A stretch of DNA of 5,763 bases from Bacillota bacterium. GTDB taxonomy: Bacteria > Bacillota > Clostridia > Peptostreptococcales > Anaerovoracaceae. Positions 1 to 5,491 of this stretch are shown piece by piece (position 1 is the first letter of the stretch; each line of letters begins with the position of its first letter). A program made the translations under genes and the position numbers. Below the pieces are notes generated by a model. The model saw only the letters and a program-made list of their open reading frames with translations, did not search any database and was not told the origin of the DNA. The DNA lies in contig JAEEPD010000106.1 of assembly GCA_016284575.1 (NCBI GenBank), forward strand, positions 1 through 5,763. Reading direction: 5' to 3'.

Positions 1-1
1 G

Positions 2-37
2 CTATACACAGGAAACAGCGCAAAGGCAGCAAAATAG
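2..37 (+). CDS. Possible 3' end of an upstream gene (partial)
   Basis: One plus-strand frame reads through from the window edge as LYTGNSAKAAK and stops at TAG (35-37). It is followed 22 bases later by an intrinsic terminator, the normal spacing for a gene end. Only 11 residues are visible, so no family can be named. A second plus frame stays open to TGA at 94-96 but would run through the terminator stem, which makes it less likely. The call rests on position relative to the terminator, not on any protein similarity. Confidence 0.25.
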   Translation, partial: LYTGNSAKAAK

Positions 38-59
38 CAGCTGCTTACCGCAATCAACT

Positions 60-89
60 GCCGCAGGGCTTCAGGCTCTGCGGCGTTTT
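60..89 (+). terminator. Intrinsic terminator of the upstream gene
   Basis: A ten-pair stem (60-69 with 75-84, one G-T wobble at 67/77) encloses the five-base loop TTCAG and is followed by TTTT at 86-89. The stem is G+C-rich and the T run follows it on the plus strand, so it ends plus-strand transcription arriving from before the window. It insulates the tetR promoter that starts about 30 bases later. Confidence 0.75.
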
Positions 90-116
90 AATATGATCAC
101 TCATAGCTCAAAATGC

Positions 117-145
117 TTGACAGGGGAGATAACGATTGTTATACT
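117..145 (+). promoter_or_regulatory. Sigma-A promoter of tetR with extended -10
   Basis: TTGACA at 117-122 is a perfect -35 hexamer. It is followed after exactly 17 bases by TATACT (140-145), which differs from the -10 consensus at one position. TGT at 137-139 immediately before the -10 provides an extended -10 (TGn). The predicted start is near 152-154. This is the only strong promoter seen in the window and probably drives tetR and, by partial read-through, the transport operon. Two symmetrical elements overlap or abut it (129-142 and 154-169), as expected for a repressed promoter. Confidence 0.85.
127..141. promoter_or_regulatory. Fur-box-like inverted repeat inside the promoter
   Basis: ATAAC (129-133) and GTTAT (138-142) form an inverted repeat with a four-base centre, lying between the -35 and -10 and covering the first bases of the -10. 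Aligned to the 7-1-7 Fur consensus TGATAATnATTATCA, positions 127-141 match 10 of the 14 defined bases. A regulator bound here would block RNA polymerase. The match is only moderate and the stretch is A+T-rich like most promoters, so it may be chance or a site for a different dimeric regulator. Confidence 0.25.
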
Positions 146-153
146 GTCATTCA

Positions 154-169
154 GTTAGCCATGGCTAAC
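154..169. promoter_or_regulatory. Perfect 16-bp palindrome, probable TetR operator
   Basis: GTTAGCCATGGCTAAC is its own reverse complement over all 16 bases. It starts about 9 bases after the -10, right at the predicted transcription start, and lies 41 bases before the TetR-family start codon. TetR-family dimers bind palindromes of about this length and usually repress their own promoter, so autoregulation is the simplest reading. The half-site TTAGCC also recalls part of the DtxR/IdeR box (core TTAGGTTAGCCTAACCTAA), so a metal-dependent regulator is an alternative. No second copy was seen in the 807-892 gap before the transport genes. Confidence 0.7.
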
Positions 170-209
170 GCAAGGCCCTTCCTATTATTTTAATTTTCAT
201 ACATGTCCC

Positions 210-806
210 ATGAATGCAAAAAACTTTGATATTAAAAGCGCTCTGCTGGAAAGCGGAAAGAAGGAATTCCTTCGCTGCGGCTTTGAAAAGGCTTCACTTC
301 GGACCATCTGCCGCAACGCTAAGGTGACCACAGGTGCCTTTTACAGCTATTTTTCGAAGAAGGAGGACCTCTTCAACCAGCTTGTGGAGCCCATGCTGAC
401 GGAATACAGAAGGGTATATGATCATGTCATGGAAAGGGAGCTGGAGGACCTTACTCTGAGCTCGGACAATGAAGCCCGTATAGTAGGATTTGTGGTCAGC
501 CACAGGGATGAATTCCGCCTGCTTTTCGACTGCTCCGACGGCACTCAGTACAGCGGATTTAAGGAGGAGCTTCTCGAGGGGCTGTTCATGCAGGGCTATC
601 AGAACTACTTCGACCGCTACAGCGGCAAAAGTGTGGACCCGGATCTGGTAAGGATAATCCTGAACATGAAATTCCAGCAGTATATGGAGCTTATCTACGG
701 AGAGTATTCAATGGAAAAAATCAAAAAACTCACAGCGTGGCTCTCGGTCTATTCCGAAGCCGGTTTCAAGGCTCTGATGAAGAGCATATCAAACGAAGGA
801 CAATAA
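210..806 (+). CDS. TetR/AcrR-family transcriptional regulator
   Basis: This 198-residue protein has the usual TetR-family length and layout: an N-terminal three-helix DNA-binding domain (about residues 8-56) and a helical ligand-binding, dimerising C-terminal region. The core motif is clear: LRTICRNAKVTTGAFYSYF (30-48) with the following KKEDLF, where TTGAFYSYF is the recognition helix and the start of helix 4. The C-terminal part (about 60-190) has no feature that names a ligand. The start at 210 is chosen because an in-frame TAG lies at 156-158 and no other ATG, GTG or TTG falls between them; the ATG at 203 hits a stop after eight codons. No convincing ribosome binding site precedes it, which suggests low expression, as is common for repressors. 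It sits directly downstream of the promoter and palindrome and upstream of the ECF/ABC operon on the same strand, so it probably regulates itself and that operon, perhaps sensing the transported compound. Family call is firm; target and ligand are inference. Confidence 0.93.
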   Translation: MNAKNFDIKSALLESGKKEFLRCGFEKASLRTICRNAKVTTGAFYSYFSKKEDLFNQLVEPMLTEYRRVYDHVMERELEDLTLSSDNEARIVGFVVSHRDEFRLLFDCSDGTQYSGFKEELLEGLFMQGYQNYFDRYSGKSVDPDLVRIILNMKFQQYMELIYGEYSMEKIKKLTAWLSVYSEAGFKALMKSISNEGQ

Positions 807-834
807 AAGCCTGACCGGAAGGGTCAGGCTTTTA
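804..834 (+). terminator. Intrinsic terminator between tetR and the transport operon
   Basis: The stem GCCTGACC/GGTCAGGC (809-816 with 822-829) has loop GGAAG and is extended by A-T pairs outwards to the tetR stop codon (804-808 with 830-834). The downstream arm supplies the T run at 830-833. Because the A-T flanks make it nearly symmetrical, it has bidirectional potential. It separates tetR from the transport genes, so the operon either depends on read-through or has its own weak promoter. A TAAAAT at 833-838 with CTGACC 16 bases upstream (811-816) is the best candidate but is poor. Confidence 0.8.
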
Positions 835-849
835 AAATAACAAAGGATA

Positions 850-864
850 GCAGATGTTATCTGC
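850..864. repeat. Short inverted repeat in the S-component leader
   Basis: GCAGAT (850-855) and ATCTGC (859-864) are perfect inverted copies around the three-base centre GTT. The element lies in the 58-base gap after the terminator and 17 bases before the ribosome binding site of the S-component gene. It could be a small operator with an odd centre or a weak RNA hairpin. It does not resemble the 154-169 palindrome. A 6-bp arm can arise by chance, so function is unproven. Confidence 0.35.
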
Positions 865-880
865 AGCGATAGTCATAAAA

Positions 881-885
881 AGGAG
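881..885 (+). promoter_or_regulatory. Ribosome binding site fixing the S-component start
   Basis: AGGAG, inside an A-rich context, lies seven bases before ATG at 893. This favours 893 over the in-frame ATG at 854, which has no such site at the right distance and whose extension would cross both the inverted repeat and this site. Confidence 0.8.
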
Positions 886-892
886 AAACAAA

Positions 893-1507
893 ATGGCTAA
901 AAGAGAAGTAACAAACAGCAATCAGCAAAACGATCGCAGGATGAAGACCAAGGACCTGATCTATGCAGGCGCATTCGGAGCCATATACCTGGTGGTGATG
1001 CTGGTCATCGTCATGGGTACCAGCGGCATCGCCATCATGTACCTGCTTGCACCCCTCACCGTGGGCATAGTCTGCGCCACCATCTACGAGCTCTGCGTAC
1101 TTAAGGTAAAGAAATTCGGCCCGGCTCTTATACTCGGCGTGCTTTTCAGCCTTGTGTCCTGCATGGGCAACATCCCCGGCATGATAGGCTGCTTTATTGC
1201 TGCCCTGCTGGCGGAGCTCATCATCAAGGCCGGCGGCTACAGCTCAAGAAAGAGCTATCTGGCTTCCTATCCCATATTCAATCTGACCATGGCCATGCCC
1301 TACACCATGCTGGGCTTCCAGAGAGAGACCTTTATCCGGAGAGCAGCAGACTGGTACAGCCAGGGGTACGCGGATGCTCTGGACGCCGCAGCACCCAGCT
1401 GGATCTGGTACGGTATTGCCGTTGAGGCTGTTATCGGAGGCATCATCGGTGTGCTTCTGGCTTCAAAGCTCATCAAAAAGCACTTCGACAAGGCGGGCAT
1501 CATTTAA
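893..1507 (+). CDS. MptD/Trep_Strep-type ECF transporter S component
   Basis: This 204-residue, very hydrophobic protein resembles the MptD (Trep_Strep, TIGR02185) family of putative ECF substrate-binding subunits. S components sit in the membrane, bind one micronutrient, and hand it over when the T subunit and ATPases drive toppling. A polar N-terminus (1-19) is followed by about six membrane segments near 22-42, 45-69, 75-95, 96-115, 124-143 and 172-194. Family-like features are the KTKDLIYAGAFGAIY start of helix 1, the KVKKFGPALILGV loop (71-83), AELIIKAGGYSS (107-118) and the loop 144-170 before the last helix, which is rich in charged and aromatic residues. The small-residue pattern in helix 1 (AGAFGA, 25-30) fits the contact surface S components use to dock on EcfT. 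The gene overlaps the T-component start (TAATG), marking a dedicated, single-substrate (group I) ECF system. An alternative start at 941 would remove only the polar tail. The substrate is not known for most of this family and cannot be read here. Confidence 0.85.
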   Translation: MAKREVTNSNQQNDRRMKTKDLIYAGAFGAIYLVVMLVIVMGTSGIAIMYLLAPLTVGIVCATIYELCVLKVKKFGPALILGVLFSLVSCMGNIPGMIGCFIAALLAELIIKAGGYSSRKSYLASYPIFNLTMAMPYTMLGFQRETFIRRAADWYSQGYADALDAAAPSWIWYGIAVEAVIGGIIGVLLASKLIKKHFDKAGII

Positions 1508-2238
1508 TGGATCTTACACTTTACGGCGACGATTCCAAGGGGCTTATAAAGCTGGATCCAAGGACTAAGATGCTTATGGTCCTGTCCAGCGGAGTGCTGA
1601 GCTTTTTCAGCTACAACGATGTGCCCCTGTTCGTCTTCTGCACAGTGCTCTGTACGCTGCTTGCCCTCTGTGGCAAGCCCTTGACCGCTCTGAAGGGCTA
1701 CCTTGCATTTGCTGTGGCTCTTTATCTGCGCTTTTGCATATCCAGCAGAGCCAGTGCCGCTCCTTTTCTTGAGATTATCTCGCAGGTGCTCATAACCGTA
1801 CTGCTCTACTGCCTTCCTGTTGTGCTGTCCTTCATTCTTCTAACGGGCACCACAAGGATAAGCCAGTTTATCTCGGCCTTTCAGGCCATGCATCTGCCCA
1901 TGAAGGTCATCATACCGGTGGCGGTTTTCTTCAGGTTCATACCCACAGTTCAGGAGGAGTGGACAGGCATAAGAAAGGCCATGGCCTTCCGGGGGATATC
2001 CGTTGGCCTGGGCTCGATCTTCCGTCACCCCATGAGGACCGTCGAATATGTACTCGTACCCATGCTTTTCAGCTCCATCTCCGTGATGGAGGAGCTGGCT
2101 TCCGCTGCTCTTGCGAGGGGAATGGATATGGATGTGAAGCGCAGCTCATATCAGAGCGTAAGGCTGGGTCCTGCGGATTATATCGCCGGCGGCATCATCC
2201 TGGCAGTGACCATATACGTCATGAGCTCGGGCTGGTAA
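1507..2238 (+). CDS. ECF transporter T component (EcfT/CbiQ family)
   Basis: This 243-residue membrane protein couples ATP hydrolysis by the ECF ATPases to movement of the S component. Family signs are: LDPRTKMLM near the N-terminus (16-24), a typical EcfT opening; FFRFIPTVQEEW (141-152), the conserved stretch leading into the cytoplasmic coupling helices; and two Arg-containing motifs, AFRG (160-163) and ALARGMD (201-207). These correspond to the paired x-R-G motifs that insert into grooves of the two ATPases. Hydrophobic segments lie near 24-55, 62-80, 90-114, 131-146 and 223-240. Length is slightly under the usual 250-270. Its ATG shares the A of the preceding TAA, so translation is probably coupled; only a weak AGGCGGG (1491-1497) stands before it. 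It is followed at once by the tandem ATPase gene, completing the S-T-A-A order. Confidence 0.92.
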   Translation: MDLTLYGDDSKGLIKLDPRTKMLMVLSSGVLSFFSYNDVPLFVFCTVLCTLLALCGKPLTALKGYLAFAVALYLRFCISSRASAAPFLEIISQVLITVLLYCLPVVLSFILLTGTTRISQFISAFQAMHLPMKVIIPVAVFFRFIPTVQEEWTGIRKAMAFRGISVGLGSIFRHPMRTVEYVLVPMLFSSISVMEELASAALARGMDMDVKRSSYQSVRLGPADYIAGGIILAVTIYVMSSGW

Positions 2239-2243
2239 GGAGG
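2236..2243 (+). promoter_or_regulatory. Ribosome binding site overlapping the T-component stop
   Basis: TAAGGAGG contains the T-component stop codon (TAA, 2236-2238) and a near-perfect anti-16S match, five bases before ATG 2249. A ribosome ending the T gene would sit on the next initiation site, so coupling is expected. Confidence 0.75.
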
Positions 2244-2248
2244 CTGAA

Positions 2249-5200
2249 ATGATAGAATTTAAAAATCTCAGCTTCCACTACGGAGGCGAGCATGGCACGG
2301 GGGAGGGCGTCGACCATATCGATCTCAGGATAGATGACGGCGAATTCGTTGTGCTCTGCGGCCGCAGCGGCTGTGGAAAGACCACCCTGACCCGCCTCAT
2401 AAACGGCCTTGCCCCTCAGTTTTTTGAGGGACCGCTGGAGGGCAGTGTGACGGTAAACGGAAGAAACGTATCCACCAAACCCCTGTCATCCATCTCAACA
2501 CTGGTGGGCAGCGTTTTTCAGAACCCCAAAAGCCAGTTTTTCAACATCGACACCACCAGCGAGCTGGTGTTCGGCTGCGAGAATCAGGGACTTGAAAGAG
2601 CGGAGATAGCGCAGCGGCTGGAGCAGACCGTAAATGACATGCAGCTTCAGAATCTGCTGGACCGCAATATCTTCGAGCTGGCCGGCGGTGAAAAGCAGCA
2701 GATAGCCTGCGGATCCGTATATGCCTCCCGTCCGGAGGTCTTCGTGCTGGACGAGCCATCTTCAAATCTGGACAAGAAGGCCATCTGGCGACTCAGGAAA
2801 ATCCTGGAGCGCATAAAGCAGAGCGGAAAGACCGTGGTCATCTCTGAGCACAGGCTCTACTATCTGATGGATCTGGCGGACCGCTTCATTTACATGGAGG
2901 ACGGGTATGTCAGAAGGGATATTCCCGCGGCTAAGATGAGGGCCCTGTCCGACGATGAGCTGAAGTCCATGGGGCTGCGCTGCACGGATCTTTCGAGGCT
3001 TGAAAAATCCCGGGAGAACCCGGATGCACAGCCCGGCGGAAGGCCTGCGATCGAGGGCCTTGATATCTCCTGCAACCGCGGCAATACAAAAATACTGGAT
3101 GTGGAAAGGCTGACGCTTCCTGAAAACAGCGTCGTCGCCCTTATAGGAGACAACGGCTGCGGCAAATCTACCCTGGCTGAGACCCTTTGCGGCGTCATCC
3201 CGGGCAGCGGCTCCGTGGCCTTTGGCGGCGAATATCTGACTGACAAGCAGCGGGCGCGCCGAAGCTTCATGGTCATGCAGGATGTCAACCGCCAGCTTTT
3301 CTCAGAGAGCGTTATAGAGGAGCTCACTCTGAATGCTGCGGCAGACAGGGACAGGGCTATGGAGCTGCTGGAGGAGCTGGACCTTTCGGGCCAGGCGGAG
3401 CGTCACCCCGCATCCCTTTCCGGAGGCCAGAAGCAGCGGGTCGCTATCGCATCTGCTCTCTGCGCAGGCAAGGAGATCATATTCTGCGACGAACCCACCA
3501 GCGGGCTGGACCGCGGCGGCATGGAGAATTTCGGAAGGCTGCTCCGCAGCATGCGGGACAGGCTCCGTTGCACGGTCATAATCACCCACGATCCAGAGCT
3601 GGTGCTTGAATGCTGCACCCACGTGATGCACATAGAAAACGGCCGTGTTATGGCCTTCTACCCGCTGGACAGGGAGGGGACAGAGCGTGTCCTCTATTAT
3701 TTCCTTTCCCCCAGCGATGAAAGCAGCACAAAAAAGCGGGAAAACCTGTCTGCCGTCGGAAAGATACTCAAATATACAGGCTCCTACAGGAAGTATACCT
3801 TCGCCGCCATCGCGCTGATGCTGCTGGGTGCGGCGTCGAGCGTCATTCCCTACCTTTCGGTGTACCGGCTGATAGATCAGCTGGTGCAGAGGCAGCCTCT
3901 GAGCGGCATTGCGGCGGCAATAGCCGTGGTGCTGCTGGGAGAGCTGGGATATGCGGTATTCTACAGTCTGGGGCTTAAATACTCACACAAGGCGGCCTAC
4001 GGCACCCTGGAGAACATTCGCTGCAGCCTGCAGGAAAAGATGGAGCTCCAGGCTCTGGGGGACATTCAGGAGCTTGGAAGCGGCGCAGTCAAAAAGCTTT
4101 TCATAGATGACGTGGAGTCCATCGAGGCTCTGCTGGCCCATATGCTGCCAGAAGGCATAGCAAACCTGGTGGTCCCGCTGATAGTGCTGCTGGTGCTGGC
4201 CTTTGCAGACTGGCAGCTGGCTTTGGTGACCATCATCACCATAATGTTTGGCGCGGCGGCCTCCACTCAGATGTACTCCGTGGGCATGGACCGCATGGGA
4301 AGCTACTTCGCGGCATCCAAACGGCTCAATAACAGCATCATCGAATATGTAAACGGCATGGAGGTGGTCCGTGTGTTCAACCGCCAGGGAGAGGTTGGAC
4401 AAAATTTTGCGGACACAGTTAAGTCCTACAGGGATTTCGCCCTGGCCTGGTACCGGGTGTGCTGGCCCTGGATGGCTGCCTATGGCAGCATCTTCGCCAA
4501 CATCGCCTTCTACACCATCCCCTTCGGCGCCATGCTCATCCTGCTGGGGCAGCTCAGTCTGTCCCGCTACATTCTGTGTCTTTGTCTTTGCTTTGCCATC
4601 GGCCCTCAGCTTATGCATCTGATGAGCTTCCTGGGGCTGCTGCCACAGGTAAATTTCAAGATACAGGCTCTGGAGAAGGCTCTGGACAGGACCGCGCTCA
4701 GGACCGGCTGTGAGGCCTTTACCGGTGCTGGACATGACGTGGAATTCAGGGACGTGCATTTTGCCTACAAGGGGACGGAGGTCCTCAAGGGCGTAAGCTT
4801 TACTGCAAAGGAGGGTCAGCTTACGGCGCTCGTGGGAGCAAGCGGCAGCGGCAAGAGCACCCTTGCGAAGCTTCTGGCCCATTTCTACGATGTGAGCGGA
4901 GGAAGCATTTCCATAGGCGGTCAGGACATCAGGCATATGAGCCCGGATGCGTTGGATGGAGAGGTATCCTACGTTTCACAGGAGCTTTTCCTCTTCAACA
5001 AGAGCATACTGGAGAATATCCGCGTGGGACGAAAAGGCGCCACAGATGAGGAGGTCCGGGAGGCTGCAAGGAAGGCCTGCTGCGATGAGTTCATACTGGA
5101 GCTGGAGGATGGCTACGACACCTCCGCAGGCAAGGCGGGGAACATGCTCTCCGGCGGCCAGAAGCAGCGCATAGCCTTTGCAAGGGCTATCCTTAAGGAC

Positions 5201-5491
5201 GCGCCCATAATCGTTCTGGACGAGGCCACAGCCTTTGTGGACCCGGAAAACGAAGCCCGCATGAACGATGCCATTAAAGAGATAATCAAAAATAAAACCG
5301 TTATAGTGATAGCCCATAAGCTGCGCTCTGTGGCAGGGGCGGATCAGCTGGTGCTCCTTGAGGGCGGAAAGGCCGCAGCCTGCGGCACCCATCAGGAGCT
5401 GCTGGCGGCTTCGGCGGGCTACCGAAAGCTCTGGGAGGCTTCGGAAAGCTCTGGCAGCTGGTCCCTGAAGGGGAAGGAGGCGGAAAAATGA
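2249..5491 (+). CDS. Fusion of tandem ECF ATPases with an exporter-fold ABC half-transporter
   Basis: This 1080-residue protein has four modules. ATPase 1 (1-235): A-loop Y11, Walker A GRSGCGKTT (38-46), Q91, variant signature LAGGEKQ (144-150), Walker B VFVLDEP (164-170), D-loop SNLD (172-175), H201. ATPase 2 (about 266-480): Walker A GDNGCGKST (300-308), Q344, LSGGQKQ (390-396), Walker B IIFCDEP (410-416), H447; no aromatic A-loop residue is evident. Linker (about 485-502). Exporter-fold membrane domain (503-810), with helices near 517-540, 552-576, 635-652, 655-672, 741-763 and 771-796. ATPase 3 (830-1062): A-loop Y840, Walker A GASGSGKST (863-871), Q911, LSGGQKQ (967-973), Walker B IIVLDEA (987-993), D-loop AFVDPE (995-1000), H1023. 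All three ATPases keep the catalytic Glu and switch His, so all look active. Modules 1-2 should energise the S and T proteins encoded just upstream; modules 3-4 should pair with the ABC protein encoded just downstream. These are normally separate proteins of about 480-500 and 580 residues. The frame is open throughout, with a strong ribosome binding site at 2236-2243. Domain calls are firm; joint function is inference. Confidence 0.93.
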   Translation: MIEFKNLSFHYGGEHGTGEGVDHIDLRIDDGEFVVLCGRSGCGKTTLTRLINGLAPQFFEGPLEGSVTVNGRNVSTKPLSSISTLVGSVFQNPKSQFFNIDTTSELVFGCENQGLERAEIAQRLEQTVNDMQLQNLLDRNIFELAGGEKQQIACGSVYASRPEVFVLDEPSSNLDKKAIWRLRKILERIKQSGKTVVISEHRLYYLMDLADRFIYMEDGYVRRDIPAAKMRALSDDELKSMGLRCTDLSRLEKSRENPDAQPGGRPAIEGLDISCNRGNTKILDVERLTLPENSVVALIGDNGCGKSTLAETLCGVIPGSGSVAFGGEYLTDKQRARRSFMVMQDVNRQLFSESVIEELTLNAAADRDRAMELLEELDLSGQAERHPASLSGGQKQRVAIASALCAGKEIIFCDEPTSGLDRGGMENFGRLLRSMRDRLRCTVIITHDPELVLECCTHVMHIENGRVMAFYPLDREGTERVLYYFLSPSDESSTKKRENLSAVGKILKYTGSYRKYTFAAIALMLLGAASSVIPYLSVYRLIDQLVQRQPLSGIAAAIAVVLLGELGYAVFYSLGLKYSHKAAYGTLENIRCSLQEKMELQALGDIQELGSGAVKKLFIDDVESIEALLAHMLPEGIANLVVPLIVLLVLAFADWQLALVTIITIMFGAAASTQMYSVGMDRMGSYFAASKRLNNSIIEYVNGMEVVRVFNRQGEVGQNFADTVKSYRDFALAWYRVCWPWMAAYGSIFANIAFYTIPFGAMLILLGQLSLSRYILCLCLCFAIGPQLMHLMSFLGLLPQVNFKIQALEKALDRTALRTGCEAFTGAGHDVEFRDVHFAYKGTEVLKGVSFTAKEGQLTALVGASGSGKSTLAKLLAHFYDVSGGSISIGGQDIRHMSPDALDGEVSYVSQELFLFNKSILENIRVGRKGATDEEVREAARKACCDEFILELEDGYDTSAGKAGNMLSGGQKQRIAFARAILKDAPIIVLDEATAFVDPENEARMNDAIKEIIKNKTVIVIAHKLRSVAGADQLVLLEGGKAAACGTHQELLAASAGYRKLWEASESSGSWSLKGKEAEK
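3730..3736 (+). other. A AAA AAG slippery heptamer in the fusion linker
   Basis: The heptamer is in register with the reading frame (codons AAA-AAG for K495-K496, preceded by the A of ACA). This is the arrangement used for -1 frameshifting in dnaX-type sites. It lies in the linker between the second ECF ATPase and the exporter membrane domain. A -1 slip would add 80 codons and stop at TAA 3976-3978, giving a product of about 576 residues with the tandem ATPases but no exporter half. No upstream stimulating Shine-Dalgarno or strong downstream hairpin was seen, so function is unproven. Confidence 0.3.
5474..5480 (+). promoter_or_regulatory. Strong ribosome binding site inside the fusion gene's end
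   Basis: AAGGAGG lies seven bases before ATG 5488, within the last codons of the fusion gene. It supports 5488 as the start of the following gene and high, coupled translation of the two exporter-fold partners. Confidence 0.8.

Noticed and set aside
1..90. Hydrophobic minus-strand reading (LIAVSSCYFAAFALFPVYS) running off the left edge
   Set aside because: It has no ATG or GTG start in frame and no ribosome binding site, and the terminator orientation favours a plus-strand gene ending here.
854..892. Upstream ATG extending the S component by 13 residues
   Set aside because: There is no ribosome binding site at the right distance, and the extension would run through the inverted repeat and the clear AGGAG at 881-885 that serves ATG 893.
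1374..1568. Plus-strand open frame overlapping the S/T junction
   Set aside because: It is out of frame with two well-supported membrane proteins, has a basic low-complexity composition, and shows no start signal.
3717..3760. ATG 3717 as the start of a separate exporter gene
   Set aside because: It is in a different frame from the exporter domain, has only pyrimidines upstream instead of a binding site, and reaches a stop after about 30 codons unless a frameshift occurs.
3983..4936. 317-codon open frame on the minus strand
   Set aside because: It lies entirely antisense to the exporter half of the fusion gene, has no recognisable domain, and is rich in His/Gln/Ala as expected from the complement of membrane-protein codons. 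The plus-strand frame has clear ABC motifs.
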